DNA of 64,000 nucleotides from Devosia ureilytica (GCF_024273195.1 NZ_JAMZCU010000003.1:248001-312000), one strand, 5' to 3'. Counted from the stretch's first letter, positions 46,611 to 57,546 are shown. Numbers and translations: made by a program. Notes: generated by a model not told the origin, from the letters alone.

Positions 46611-48224
46611 ATGCTGACCAATCTCCTGCGCGTGGTGCTGCTCATCCTGTCGCTTCTGCTGCCCTCAAACGCATTGCGCGCCCAGGACACCCCCATCGAT
46701 ATCCCCGCCGGCATCGCGGCCATGGGTGAGGCAAGCCTCAAAGAACTCGGGCAATTGGTCACCGACCTTGCCGCCACCGGGGACAGCGCCGTCGTCCCCG
46801 CCCTCACTGCGCTTGGAGCCGGCACCCTTTATTTCGAGGAAACCTCCGGGGCCGTGCTGATCGAGCGTGGCTCGTCGTACCTCAATCCAATAACCGGCGA
46901 GGCGGTCGAACTCGGTGCCGATGCCGACCTCTCGAAAATCCGCGTCAACAATGGTCTCAGGCGCGATATCGCTGCCGCCCTCGCAGGCATGACGCTGATG
47001 AGCGACAACCCGGCCACCCGCCTCACCGCCGCCAACGGCTTTCTAGCAAAACCCGACCCGGCCAATATTCCCCTGCTCGACGAAGCCATCGCCGCCGAAA
47101 CAGATGCCAATGTACTCAAGGCAATGCAGACAGCGCGCGCCGTCACCATTCTGGGTGACGATGAGGCGTCCATCGAGGAACGCCAGGCCGCCGTTCCGCT
47201 GGTAACAGCCGGTGCCGGCCGCGGCGCCATCACCATCCTCAATGGTGCTCGCAACAGCGCGCCGGCGGAACTGCAACCCGCTATCGAAGCAGCACTTGCC
47301 GGCCTTGAGCAGGAGCGCGCCGTCTGGGGGGCCTTGCAGAATGTCTGGTTCGGCATTTCGCTGGGGTCGGTCCTGCTCCTGGCCGCCATCGGCCTGGCCA
47401 TCACCTTCGGCGTCATGGGGGTCATCAACATGGCCCATGGCGAGATGGTGATGCTGGGCGCCTACACCACTTTCATGGTGCAGCTGATTATCCGCCAGAA
47501 TTTCCCCGGCCTCATCGATTATTCCCTGCTCATTGCCCTGCCCGCGGCATTCCTCGTGACCGGCGCCATCGGCGTGGGCATCGAGCGCGGCATTATCCGC
47601 TGGCTTTATGGCCGCCCGCTCGAAACCCTGCTCGCCACCTGGGGCCTGTCGCTGATCCTGCAGCAGACCGTGCGCTCCATCTTCGGACCGACCAACCAGA
47701 TGGTGATCGCGCCGACCTGGATGTCCGGCTCGACCGAATTCTACGGACTCTCGATCACCTACGGCCGCTTCTGGATCGTCATTTTTGCGCTGATCGTCTT
47801 CTTCATGCTGCTCATGATCCTCAACCGCACACCGCTCGGCCTGCAGATGCGCGCCGTGACGCAGAACCGCCGCATGGCCTCCGCAATGGGCATCCGCACC
47901 CCCTTTGTCGACGCCATGACCTTCGGCCTCGGCTCGGGCATTGCCGGTCTCGCCGGCGTCGCGCTGACCCAAATCGACAATATCTCGCCCAACCTCGGGC
48001 AGAACTACATCATCGACAGCTTCATGGTCGTGGTCTTTGGCGGCGTCGGCAATCTCTGGGGTACGCTGGTGGGTGCGCTGACCCTGGGCGTCGCCAACAA
48101 GTTCCTCGAACCCTATGCCGGGGCCGTCCTGGGCAAAATCCTCATCCTCGTTCTCATCATCCTCTTCATTCAGCGGCGCCCGCGCGGACTCTTCGCCCTC
48201 AAGGGAAGGGCGGTGGAGCAATGA
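46611..48224 (+). CDS. urtB: Urea ABC transporter permease UrtB
   Basis: A 537-residue inner-membrane permease of the branched-chain amino acid class. A signal-like N-terminus (LRVVLLILSLLLPSNALRAQ) and about 230 extracytoplasmic residues of HEAT-like character precede the permease, a layout usual for proteobacterial UrtB. The permease starts at SVLLLAAIGLAITFGVMGVINMAHGEM (near residue 250). Conserved blocks are WGLSLILQQTVRSIFGPTNQMV and AVTQNRRMASAMGI. Confidence 0.97.
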   Translation: MLTNLLRVVLLILSLLLPSNALRAQDTPIDIPAGIAAMGEASLKELGQLVTDLAATGDSAVVPALTALGAGTLYFEETSGAVLIERGSSYLNPITGEAVELGADADLSKIRVNNGLRRDIAAALAGMTLMSDNPATRLTAANGFLAKPDPANIPLLDEAIAAETDANVLKAMQTARAVTILGDDEASIEERQAAVPLVTAGAGRGAITILNGARNSAPAELQPAIEAALAGLEQERAVWGALQNVWFGISLGSVLLLAAIGLAITFGVMGVINMAHGEMVMLGAYTTFMVQLIIRQNFPGLIDYSLLIALPAAFLVTGAIGVGIERGIIRWLYGRPLETLLATWGLSLILQQTVRSIFGPTNQMVIAPTWMSGSTEFYGLSITYGRFWIVIFALIVFFMLLMILNRTPLGLQMRAVTQNRRMASAMGIRTPFVDAMTFGLGSGIAGLAGVALTQIDNISPNLGQNYIIDSFMVVVFGGVGNLWGTLVGALTLGVANKFLEPYAGAVLGKILILVLIILFIQRRPRGLFALKGRAVEQ

Positions 48225-48241
48225 TGACGACGCGGCTTAAG

Positions 48242-48365
48242 GCCCCCTCACCCGCCGGCTTTGCCGTCGACCTCTCCCCCCAGGGAGAGGTGTCGCTCCG
48301 CGACCTCGGCCCTCTTCACCTCTCCCTTTGGGGGAGAGGTCGGCGCGTAGCGCCGGGTGAGGGCG
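48242..48365. repeat. REP-like inverted repeat between urtB and urtC
   Basis: Arms 48242-48291 and 48317-48365 are inverted copies, sharing CCCTCACCCG, CGACCTCTCCCCC and GGGAGAGGTG; within each arm the CCTCTCCC..GGGAGAGG part is again a palindrome. A small stem TCGC/GCGA lies in the centre. It differs in sequence from the urtA-urtB repeat, so two families are inserted in one operon. Confidence 0.75.
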
Positions 48366-48387
48366 CCTTTCTGAAAGGTACAAACGC

Positions 48388-49590
48388 ATGCTGACCCAAG
48401 CCCTGTTCCGCGCTCTGGACAAGAAAGCCATCTGGGTCATCGGCATTTTCCTCGCCGTCGCCGCGCTGGTGCCGATGGCCAATCTGCTGATCCCGCCCGG
48501 GCAGTTCGGCCATGTGCCGACGTATCTGGTTTCGCTCATGGGCAAATATCTGGCCTATGCCATTCTCGCGCTCGCGCTCGACCTGGTCTGGGGCTATTGC
48601 GGCATTCTCTCGCTCGGTCACGGCGCGTTCTTCGCGCTCGGGGGCTATGCCATGGGCATGTATCTGATGCGCCAGATCGGCAGCCGTGGCGTCTATGGCA
48701 ATCCGGTGCTGCCCGATTTCATGGTCTTCCTCAACTGGAAGGAATTGCCCTGGTATTGGCTGGGCTTCGACAATTTCTGGTTCGCCATGGCCATGGTGGT
48801 TTTCGTGCCGGGCCTGCTCGCCTTCATCTTCGGCTTCTTTGCCTTCCGCAGCCGCGTCACCGGCGTCTATCTCTCCATCATCACCCAGGCGATGACCTTC
48901 GCCCTGCTGCTGGCCTTCTTCCGCAATGACATGGGCTTTGGTGGCAACAATGGCCTCACCGACTTCAAGGACATCCTCGGAGCTCCAGTGCAGGCTCCTG
49001 GCACCCGCGCTGCTCTCTTCGCAGCCACTGCCATTGCCTTGGCGCTCTCGGTTCTGGTCTGCTCGATGATCGTCAATTCCAAGCTGGGCAAGGTGATGGT
49101 CGCGGTCCGCGACGCCGAGAGCCGCACTCGGTTTCTCGGCTACCGCGTTGAATATGTGAAACTCTTCGCATTCACAGTCTCGGCAATCATGGCCGGCATT
49201 GCCGGGGCGCTCTATGTGCCGCAGATCGGCATCATCAATCCCGGCGAGTTCGAGCCGGGCAATTCCATCGAAGTGGTCATCTGGACCGCCGTGGGTGGGC
49301 GCGGCACGCTGATCGGGCCGATCATCGGCGCCATTGTGGTCAATCTGGGCAAGTCCTGGTTCACCACCACCCTGCCCGAGTTCTGGCTGTTTGCGCTGGG
49401 CGCGCTGTTTATCTTCACCACCCTCTTCCTGCCCAAGGGCATTGTCGGTCTCTGGACACAATTCTTCGGGGCCCGCCGCGCCAAGGCCGAGCAGCCAACG
49501 GCCCCGACGCCGGCACAGTCCGCTGATATCGAGCGCGGGGAAGACCCGGACAGTTTCGGCGATAATCCTCAACCCAAGCCCGCGGAGTAA
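48388..49590 (+). CDS. urtC: Urea ABC transporter permease UrtC
   Basis: A 400-residue permease with about ten helices. LDLVWGYCGILSLGHGAFFALGGYAMGMYLMRQIG is the conserved UrtC/LivM start, and RDAESRTRFLGYRVEYVKLFAFTVSA the EAA-like loop. The C-terminal 40 residues are soluble and charged. It pairs with UrtB to form the channel. The start MLTQALFRALDKKAIWVIG directly precedes the first helix. Confidence 0.97.
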   Translation: MLTQALFRALDKKAIWVIGIFLAVAALVPMANLLIPPGQFGHVPTYLVSLMGKYLAYAILALALDLVWGYCGILSLGHGAFFALGGYAMGMYLMRQIGSRGVYGNPVLPDFMVFLNWKELPWYWLGFDNFWFAMAMVVFVPGLLAFIFGFFAFRSRVTGVYLSIITQAMTFALLLAFFRNDMGFGGNNGLTDFKDILGAPVQAPGTRAALFAATAIALALSVLVCSMIVNSKLGKVMVAVRDAESRTRFLGYRVEYVKLFAFTVSAIMAGIAGALYVPQIGIINPGEFEPGNSIEVVIWTAVGGRGTLIGPIIGAIVVNLGKSWFTTTLPEFWLFALGALFIFTTLFLPKGIVGLWTQFFGARRAKAEQPTAPTPAQSADIERGEDPDSFGDNPQPKPAE

Positions 49591-49594
49591 GGTC

Positions 49595-50344
49595 ATGAGC
49601 ACAGCCAGTGACACCATGCTCTATCTCGACGGCGTCTCGGTTGCCTTTGATGGCTTCAAGGCCATCAACAACCTCTCGATCATCGTCAAGCCGGCTGAAA
49701 TGCTGGCAATCATCGGCCCCAACGGCGCGGGCAAGACCACGATGATGGACATCATCACCGGCAAGACCAGCCCCGATGCGGGGCAGGTGCTGTTCGATGG
49801 ACGCACCGATCTGACCAAGCTGGACGAGGCCGCCATTGCCAATCTGGGCATTGGCCGCAAATTCCAGAAGCCGACGGTGTTTGAGAGCCACACCGTTTGG
49901 GACAATCTCGAAATGGCGCTGAAAAAGCCGCGCGGCATCTTTGCAGCGCTGTTCTACACCGCCAGCGACGCCGACGTGGCGCGCATCACCGAAATCCTTG
50001 AAACCGTGCGGCTTTACGCCCGGAAGGACGAACTGGCCGCCAATCTGAGCCATGGTCAGAAGCAGTGGCTCGAAATCGGCATGCTGCTGGCCCAGGACCC
50101 AAAACTCCTGCTGGTCGATGAGCCTGTCGCCGGCATGACCGATAGCGAAACCGAAGAGACCGCCAAGCTGCTGCGCGAGATTGCAACCACGAGATCGGTG
50201 GTGGTGGTAGAGCACGACATGAGCTTCGTGCGCGACCTGGGTTCGCGGGTCATCTGCCTGGCCGAAGGATCAGTGCTGGCCGAAGGCACGCTCGACCAGG
50301 TCAGCGCCAACCCCGTCGTGATTGAAAGGTATCTGGGACGATGA
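49595..50344 (+). CDS. urtD: Urea ABC transporter ATP-binding protein UrtD
   Basis: A 249-residue ATPase of the LivG class, start MSTASDTMLYLDGVSVAFDGFKAINNL, 4 bases after the urtC stop. Walker A GPNGAGKTTMM, IGRKFQKPTVFESHTVWDNLEMAL typical of UrtD, signature LSHGQKQWLEIGMLL, Walker B LLLVDEPVAGM and VVVEHD. Overlaps urtE by 4 bases. Confidence 0.97.
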   Translation: MSTASDTMLYLDGVSVAFDGFKAINNLSIIVKPAEMLAIIGPNGAGKTTMMDIITGKTSPDAGQVLFDGRTDLTKLDEAAIANLGIGRKFQKPTVFESHTVWDNLEMALKKPRGIFAALFYTASDADVARITEILETVRLYARKDELAANLSHGQKQWLEIGMLLAQDPKLLLVDEPVAGMTDSETEETAKLLREIATTRSVVVVEHDMSFVRDLGSRVICLAEGSVLAEGTLDQVSANPVVIERYLGR

Positions 50345-51045
50345 CCGCCGCTCTCACCATCAACATGATCGACCTGCACTATGGCGCCGCCCAGGCGCTC
50401 AAGGGCATTTCCATCACCTGCCAGCCGGGCCGCATCACCTCGGTGCTGGGGCGCAATGGCGTTGGCAAATCCTCGACCCTGCGGGCGATCACCGGTATCA
50501 ACCACATTTCGGCCGGGGACATCACCTTTGGCGACGAAGTGCTCAAGCGCACCCCACCCTACAAGCGCGCCCGCATGGGCATCGGCTATGTGCCGCAAGG
50601 CCGGGAGATTTTCCCGCTGCTGACGGTCAAGGAAAACCTTGAAACCGGCTATGCAGGGCTGGCTCGCGCCGACCGCAACATTCCCGACTACATTTTCGAG
50701 CTGTTCCCGGTGCTCAAATCCATGCTGGGCCGCCGGGGCGGCGATCTCTCGGGTGGCCAGCAGCAGCAGCTCGCGATCGGGCGTGCGCTGGTCACCCGAC
50801 CCAAGGTTCTTGTCCTCGATGAACCGACCGAAGGCATCCAGCCCTCGATCATCAAGGATATTGGCCGCGCCTTGCAATTCCTGCGCGACGAAAAGGGCAT
50901 GACCATCCTCCTGGTCGAGCAATTCCTCGATTTCTGCCGCGAAATTGCCGACGACATCTACGTGATGGACCGTGGCGAGATCATGCATTCAGGGCCAGCC
51001 AGCGACCTCGATCTGCCCGAAGTACGCCGGCACCTGATGGTGTAA
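50341..51045 (+). CDS. urtE: Urea ABC transporter ATP-binding protein UrtE
   Basis: A 234-residue LivF-class ATPase. Walker A GRNGVGKSSTL, RMGIGYVPQGREIFPLLTVKENL, signature LSGGQQQQLAIGRAL, Walker B VLVLDEPTEGIQPSI. Last gene of the urtABCDE operon; it completes the ATPase pair with UrtD. Confidence 0.97.
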   Translation: MTAALTINMIDLHYGAAQALKGISITCQPGRITSVLGRNGVGKSSTLRAITGINHISAGDITFGDEVLKRTPPYKRARMGIGYVPQGREIFPLLTVKENLETGYAGLARADRNIPDYIFELFPVLKSMLGRRGGDLSGGQQQQLAIGRALVTRPKVLVLDEPTEGIQPSIIKDIGRALQFLRDEKGMTILLVEQFLDFCREIADDIYVMDRGEIMHSGPASDLDLPEVRRHLMV

Positions 51046-51073
51046 ACAAAAACGCCCCGGAAAAACCGGGGCG
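51046..51073 (-). terminator. Terminator between urtE and the convergent acidic-protein gene
   Basis: CGCCCCGG / CCGGGGCG with an AAAAA loop (51053-51073). On the minus strand it is followed by TTTTTG, a good terminator for the acidic-protein gene. On the plus strand it follows urtE by 7 bases but lacks a T-run. Confidence 0.8.
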
Positions 51074-51098
51074 CCTGTCGACTAGAGGTCTGAGCCAG

Positions 51099-51521
51099 TT
51101 ACATTTCCAGCCAGCCACCAGCCTCACATTCTTCAAGGGTAATGATGTCCAGATCAACCGAAGTGGCCGTTTCGGCGTCCGTTGCAGGTGCATTCGCGAT
51201 GGAAGCGTCTGTTTCAAGCGTCGTTTCGGTCTCTGCATCGACAGCAACCTCACCCGCATCGACTTCAGCGTCTGCGTCCAACTCTGCATCAGCGTCAGCG
51301 TCGGTATCTGCGTCGGTATCAGCCTCTTCGCCTTCCGAAGTGGTGACCAACGATTGAGTATCGGCAGCAGTCTTGAGATCCAGGCAGCGGGCCTTGACGG
51401 CCTCAACATCGGCCTCGGCGACGGTCTGCGTACCGATCATCATGGTGGTCTGGGCAATAGCCGGGGTGGCAACCAGACCGGTGGCAAGGGCAATAACGGA
51501 AAGTGCGGATTTGATGGTCAT
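51099..51521 (-). CDS. Secreted highly acidic repeat protein, unknown function
   Basis: A 140-residue protein from the ATG at 51521. Signal peptide MTIKSALSVIALATGLVATPAIAQ. The middle is a run of Asp/Glu-Ala repeats (EEADTDADTDADADAELD and onward), encoded by degenerate six-base units, giving a very negative charge. One cysteine lies on each side of the repeat (VKARCLDLK and LEECEAGGWLEM). It is on the strand opposite urt and ure, between them. Similar acidic repeats can bind cations, but none is shown here. No family recognised. Confidence 0.75.
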   Translation of the reverse strand: MTIKSALSVIALATGLVATPAIAQTTMMIGTQTVAEADVEAVKARCLDLKTAADTQSLVTTSEGEEADTDADTDADADAELDADAEVDAGEVAVDAETETTLETDASIANAPATDAETATSVDLDIITLEECEAGGWLEM

Positions 51522-51598
51522 TTGAATAACCTCTTGAAAATCATCTCTGAAAGAGCGTTTGCTCACTCCCACAACGGGGTGATCGCAGGATCGTTGCA

Positions 51599-52441
51599 GT
51601 GAAATTTGCCCAGAAAGAAATCGTGATTGCTCCGACGCTGCAACGTGCGCGCGGCATTGGCCGAATTGTCACCAAGCAGGGTGATAGCCGAACGCGCCTC
51701 GACACCTTGTTCCAGGAAGGGTGCGGCAAGATCCGCCTGCCCAATACGCACTCGAGCAGTCTTGAAGCCGTGCTTATCAACACTGCAGGCGGCATTACCG
51801 GTGGCGACCATCTGCAATGGAGCGCTGACGTCGCCGCTGGCGGCCATCTGGTGCTCACCACCCAGGCATGTGAACGCAGCTACCGCTCGACCGGCGACTT
51901 TGCGCGTGTCGAAACGCATCTGCGGGTGGGCGCGGACGCTCACCTTGACTGGTTGCCGCAGGAAACCATCCTCTTTGCCGCCAGCAAGCTCGACCGCAAA
52001 CTGGATGTCGACCTTGCCGGGGGCGCCACGTTGACGGCCATCGAGTCCGTGCTGCTCGGCCGCGATGCCATGGGCGAGGACGCCAGCGATGCGCTATTGC
52101 GCGACAACTGGCGCATTCGTCGCAATGGCCAGCTGATCCATGCCGAGGCGACCCAATTGTGCGCACACAGTGCTGAACGCTCCAGTCTCTCGCTGCTGGC
52201 CGGCAATCGGGCATTCGCCTCGGTACTGCATGTCGCGGCAACCAAAGAGCGAGCCGAGACACTCTGCGCCAGGCTGCGCGCCTTCCTGCCCGCCGACAGT
52301 GCCATTGCTGCCAGCGCCAATGGCGAGCGTCTCGTCATCCGGGCCATGGCCAAAACCGGGCTTGCCTTGCGGCGCCTGATCGTACCAGTTTTGATTGAAC
52401 TTACCGGCGCCGGCAGCCTGCCGCGCCTCTGGCATCTCTAG
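51599..52441 (+). CDS. ureD: Urease accessory protein UreD
   Basis: A 280-residue chaperone that binds the urease apoprotein and, with UreF and UreG, delivers nickel. Blocks LINTAGGITGGDHLQWSADVAAGGHLVLTTQACERSYRS and LDWLPQETILFAASKLDRKLDVDL are diagnostic. The start is a GTG at 51599 (MKFAQKEIVIAPTLQRARG) with AGGA upstream. First gene of the urease operon. Confidence 0.96.
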   Translation: MKFAQKEIVIAPTLQRARGIGRIVTKQGDSRTRLDTLFQEGCGKIRLPNTHSSSLEAVLINTAGGITGGDHLQWSADVAAGGHLVLTTQACERSYRSTGDFARVETHLRVGADAHLDWLPQETILFAASKLDRKLDVDLAGGATLTAIESVLLGRDAMGEDASDALLRDNWRIRRNGQLIHAEATQLCAHSAERSSLSLLAGNRAFASVLHVAATKERAETLCARLRAFLPADSAIAASANGERLVIRAMAKTGLALRRLIVPVLIELTGAGSLPRLWHL

Positions 52442-52450
52442 GACCCGGCA

Positions 52451-52753
52451 ATGAACCTCACCCCCCGTGAAAAAGACAAGCTGCTGATCTCCATGGCCGC
52501 CGTTGTGGCGCGCAAGCGCCTCGAGCGCGGCGTCAAGCTCAACCATCCCGAGGCTATCGCCCTCATAACCGATTTCGTGGTCGAAGGCGCGCGCGATGGC
52601 CGCGCTGTATCGGACCTGATGGAAGCAGGCGCCCATGTCGTCACCCGCGACCAGGTGATGGAGGGCATAGCCGAGATGATTCACGACGTTCAGGTGGAAG
52701 CCACATTCCCCGACGGCACCAAGCTCGTCACCGTTCACCAGCCGATCCGCTAA
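52451..52753 (+). CDS. ureA: Urease gamma subunit UreA
   Basis: A 100-residue protein, exact family length: [39 protein letters not shown] and [31 protein letters not shown]. Structural subunit of the (UreABC)3 urease. Starts 9 bases after ureD. Confidence 0.98.
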   Translation: MNLTPREKDKLLISMAAVVARKRLERGVKLNHPEAIALITDFVVEGARDGRAVSDLMEAGAHVVTRDQVMEGIAEMIHDVQVEATFPDGTKLVTVHQPIR

Positions 52754-52764
52754 GAGGACAAACC

Positions 52765-53343
52765 ATGCTCAAGCGCAGCCTGCTCACCCTGGCTCTGACC
52801 CTCGCGGCCACTCTGCCCGCCTTTGCCCATGTCGATCCAGTGGCCCACGGCTCCCTCGTGGCCGGCTTCAGCCATCCGCTGCTCGGACTGGACCATATCC
52901 TGGCCATGGTAGCCGTCGGCGTCTGGGCGGCGATGCAAGGTGGAAAGGCCATCTGGATCGTACCGGCGGCTTTTGTCGGTACCATGGTACTCGGTTTTGG
53001 CGCGGCCATTGCAGGTGTGCCGCTGCCTTTCGTCGAGCCGGTGATCATGGCTTCCGTGATCTTTATTGGCATCGCCATCGCCCTCGCTCTGCCGGTACCC
53101 ACCTCGGCCATTGCCGCCCTGGTTGGCTTCTTTGCCTTTTTCCATGGCCACGCCCATGGCGGCGAACTGGGCAACGCCGGCGCCTGGCAATTCGCACTCG
53201 GCTTCATTGCCGCGACGGCGGCCTTGCATGCGGTGGGCATCGGCGCCGGTCTCCTGCTGACCCGCTTCAGCGGCCGGGCCCTGACCCGCATCATCGGCGC
53301 CGCCACCGCCATGGGCGGCATCTGGCTGGCAATCGGCGGCTAG
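52765..53343 (+). CDS. ureJ: HupE/UreJ-family membrane protein
   Basis: A 192-residue protein with a signal-like start, six hydrophobic segments and the HupE/UreJ motif [20 protein letters not shown] plus [14 protein letters not shown]. Histidine-rich helices and its place in the urease operon point to nickel import, as proposed for UreJ. Confidence 0.92.
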   Translation: MLKRSLLTLALTLAATLPAFAHVDPVAHGSLVAGFSHPLLGLDHILAMVAVGVWAAMQGGKAIWIVPAAFVGTMVLGFGAAIAGVPLPFVEPVIMASVIFIGIAIALALPVPTSAIAALVGFFAFFHGHAHGGELGNAGAWQFALGFIAATAALHAVGIGAGLLLTRFSGRALTRIIGAATAMGGIWLAIGG

Positions 53344-53354
53344 GAGGCAAAGCC

Positions 53355-53660
53355 ATGATCCCCGGAGAAGTCTTTCCCGCCAAAGGCGATATCGAACTGA
53401 ATGCCGGCGCCGAACAAGTGCTGCTTGAAGTCGCCAATACCGGCGACCGGCCTATTCAGGTCGGCTCACATTATCACTTCTATGAAACCAATGCCGGCCT
53501 GCGCTTTGATCGCGACAGGGCGCGCGGCATGCGGCTTGATATCGCAGCCGGAACCGCCGTGCGTTTCGAGCCAGGCCAGACGCGCGAAGTGCGCCTGGTC
53601 CCCATGAGCGGCGACCGGCGCATTTTCGGGTTCCGGCAACAGGTGATGGGGGATTTATAA
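53355..53660 (+). CDS. ureB: Urease beta subunit UreB
   Basis: A 101-residue protein: [64 protein letters not shown]. Full length, with GGAGG upstream. Structural subunit of urease. Confidence 0.98.
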   Translation: MIPGEVFPAKGDIELNAGAEQVLLEVANTGDRPIQVGSHYHFYETNAGLRFDRDRARGMRLDIAAGTAVRFEPGQTREVRLVPMSGDRRIFGFRQQVMGDL

Positions 53661-53754
53661 CACTGTTGGCGGAGCGCAATTTCGCCTCCCCCAAGCATGG
53701 CGCTGACGGGCGAAAGCTGGTTTAAGGGCGGTGATCCACTCTCAGGACCATGCC

Positions 53755-54156
53755 ATGACCACCGAGCCGACCAAGGAAGCCCTGTTCAAGCAACGCTTTG
53801 TTTCCGTTCTTGCGGATTTCAAGCAGAACGGGATCAAGGATTCCGAGGCCATGGAACTGATCGGCAGCCTTGCCGCCAGTCTGGCTGATAGTCTTGAGCA
53901 AAAGAGCTGGACCGGCGCCAAGCAGGCCATGACTGCGGCGGCCTATGATGCCTTGCTGGACTCCTTCCAGACGCGTGGCAACAAGGCGCACCAGAACGGC
54001 CAGACCAAGCAGGCCTATGCCCTGCAATTGCTCGGCGTCTCGCTGGTCGCCATGACCCAGCGCAGTGACGCCGATCTCATGACCGGCGAAAAGCTGTTGG
54101 ATCAGATGATCGACAGCGCCGTCGCCCATTATCGCCGGACCCGCGCGCGACACTGA
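53755..54156 (+). CDS. Uncharacterised 133-residue protein in the urease operon
   Basis: A soluble, helical protein from the ATG at 53755 (MTTEPTKEALFKQRFVSVLADFKQNG), with AGGA upstream. No signal peptide, membrane helix, cysteine or histidine cluster. It lies between ureB and ureC on the same strand, which implies co-expression. Genes of this size in this position occur in some rhizobial urease clusters, as I recall; function unknown. Confidence 0.78.
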   Translation: MTTEPTKEALFKQRFVSVLADFKQNGIKDSEAMELIGSLAASLADSLEQKSWTGAKQAMTAAAYDALLDSFQTRGNKAHQNGQTKQAYALQLLGVSLVAMTQRSDADLMTGEKLLDQMIDSAVAHYRRTRARH

Positions 54157-54268
54157 TCGAACGGGGCGCTCCGGCTTCCACCCGCATCCCGGCTCTTGCC
54201 AGCCGTGATGCGACAAGCCAGAGTTACCCCGGGAAGCCTTTGCCCCGGGCGTTTATACGGGACACGAC

Positions 54269-55978
<1,710 letters not shown>

Positions 55979-56056
55979 CCCGCTTGCGTGGTCGCGCAAA
56001 CGACATGATGGTGGGGTGACCTGGCACGGCCCAACTCACCCCACTGGAGAAACGCG

Positions 56057-56473
56057 ATGATCAAGCCGCCGCTTTCACTTGCTGCACTACCTTTGCTCGC
56101 CCTAACGCTCCCCGGTATTGCTCAAGCCCAATCAGAGGCCGCGTTGCCGACACCGACGACGGCGTCGGCCGCCCTGACACTGACCCTTGAAAGCCAGGGC
56201 GATATCGAGCGCCGCATCGTTGTCTATCAGTGCGACGGCGATCTGACGCTCAGCGTCCAGTATGTGAATGCCGCGCCCAACTTCCTGGCAATTTTGCCGG
56301 TCGAGGGACAAAGCCTGGTCTTTGCAACCACCCTCTCCGCCTCAGGCGCGCGTTACGTCGCCGGTCCTTACGAATGGTGGAGCCATCAGGGCGAGGCCAC
56401 ATTGCGCGATCTCACCCAGGACGAGGATGCCGACCCCCTCGCCACCTGTGCCGAAACCAGCAACACGCCCTGA
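56057..56473 (+). CDS. MliC-like exported protein (C-type lysozyme inhibitor family)
   Basis: A 138-residue protein with signal peptide MIKPPLSLAALPLLALTLPGIAQA. The mature domain IVVYQCDGDLTLSVQYVNA, FLAILPVEGQSLVFATTLSASGARYVAG and WWSHQGEATLRD has the cysteine-led beta-barrel pattern of MliC/PliC. No lipobox Cys follows the signal, so it is probably periplasmic. Its presence between ureC and ureE is unusual. Confidence 0.8.
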   Translation: MIKPPLSLAALPLLALTLPGIAQAQSEAALPTPTTASAALTLTLESQGDIERRIVVYQCDGDLTLSVQYVNAAPNFLAILPVEGQSLVFATTLSASGARYVAGPYEWWSHQGEATLRDLTQDEDADPLATCAETSNTP

Positions 56474-56479
56474 TCGCTC

Positions 56480-57067
56480 ATGGACCAGTCGATTGCCCAG
56501 CAGTTGTTTCCCCATATCCGCATCGTTTTGGGGACCATAATTGGCTTGGGCATTACCCGAATTCTCATGACACTTGCGGGAATTCTTCAGCACCCCAGCC
56601 GCGCCAAGGTGTCGGCCCTGCATCTGCTCTGGATGGGCTCGATCCTGCTCGAACTGGTCCTGTTCTGGTGGTGGGAATTTGCTCTGCACCGGATCGAAGT
56701 CTGGCATTTCGGGCTTGTCCTCTTCATCATGACCTATGCCATCACTCTCTTCCTGATGGCCGCCCTGCTCTCTCCCGACAACATCTCCGAATATACCGGC
56801 TACGAAGATTTCTTCCTCAAGCGCCGGCACTGGTTTTTCGGCATCCTTGCCGCCACCTTCCTGCTCGACACCATTGATACCTTCATCAAGGGACAGTCCC
56901 ATTGGAACCAGTTTGACTGGAGCTATTTCAGTCAGGTGCCACTCGGCCTTCTGCTATGTATTTGGGCGTGGCGCAGCACTGATCGGCGCGCCCACATGGC
57001 CATCGTGGCCATCCACATCGCATACCAGGCTTTTCTCATCACCCGCTACTTCAGTACTGTCGGTTAG
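56480..57067 (+). CDS. Integral membrane protein in the urease operon, unknown function
   Basis: A 195-residue protein with about six hydrophobic segments (for example IRIVLGTIIGLGITRILMTLA and VWHFGLVLFIMTYAITLFLMAALL). It starts 6 bases after the MliC-like gene and ends 5 bases before ureE, so it is in the operon. No nickel-type histidine cluster is visible. Family not recognised. Confidence 0.8.
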   Translation: MDQSIAQQLFPHIRIVLGTIIGLGITRILMTLAGILQHPSRAKVSALHLLWMGSILLELVLFWWWEFALHRIEVWHFGLVLFIMTYAITLFLMAALLSPDNISEYTGYEDFFLKRRHWFFGILAATFLLDTIDTFIKGQSHWNQFDWSYFSQVPLGLLLCIWAWRSTDRRAHMAIVAIHIAYQAFLITRYFSTVG

Positions 57068-57072
57068 TCCCC

Positions 57073-57546
57073 ATGCGTCGCGCCACCACCTGTCTTCCTG
57101 CCAACCACGGCAAGTCCCCGATTATCGACACCATCACCCTTGCCCATGATGAGCGCCGCTTGCGCCGCAAGCTGCTTACCGGCGCGAAGGGCATCGAGGT
57201 CATGGTGGATTTTCCGGCCACCGTCACGTTGGACCACAAGGGCGCGCTCGAACTCGACAACGGTGAACTGGTCGAGGTGATTGCCGCCGAGGAATTGCTC
57301 TACGAAATCCGCGCCCAGGACGCGGGCCACCTCTTGCGCCTTGCCTGGCATATCGGCAATCGCCACACGCCCGCCCAGCTTGAGCCCGACCGCATCCTGA
57401 TCAAGCGCGACCATGTGCTCAAGACTATGCTGAAGGGTCTGGGGGCCACAGTCAGCCTGGTCACCGAGCCGTTCTTTGCCGAGCATGGCGCCTATCACAG
57501 CCACGCCCATGGCGATGGCGGCCACGCCCTTCTGGCCCGCAAGTGA
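57073..57546 (+). CDS. ureE: Urease accessory nickel chaperone UreE
   Basis: A 157-residue metallochaperone. The N-terminal domain has [42 protein letters not shown]; the metal domain has [31 protein letters not shown]. The histidine-rich end [15 protein letters not shown] is the nickel-binding tail. It overlaps ureF by 4 bases (GTGA). Confidence 0.96.
   Translation: MRRATTCLPANHGKSPIIDTITLAHDERRLRRKLLTGAKGIEVMVDFPATVTLDHKGALELDNGELVEVIAAEELLYEIRAQDAGHLLRLAWHIGNRHTPAQLEPDRILIKRDHVLKTMLKGLGATVSLVTEPFFAEHGAYHSHAHGDGGHALLARK

Noticed and set aside
46464..48365. Repeats in urt gaps considered as CRISPR
   Set aside because: Only two unlike elements, each a large inverted repeat; no regular spacers and no cas genes.
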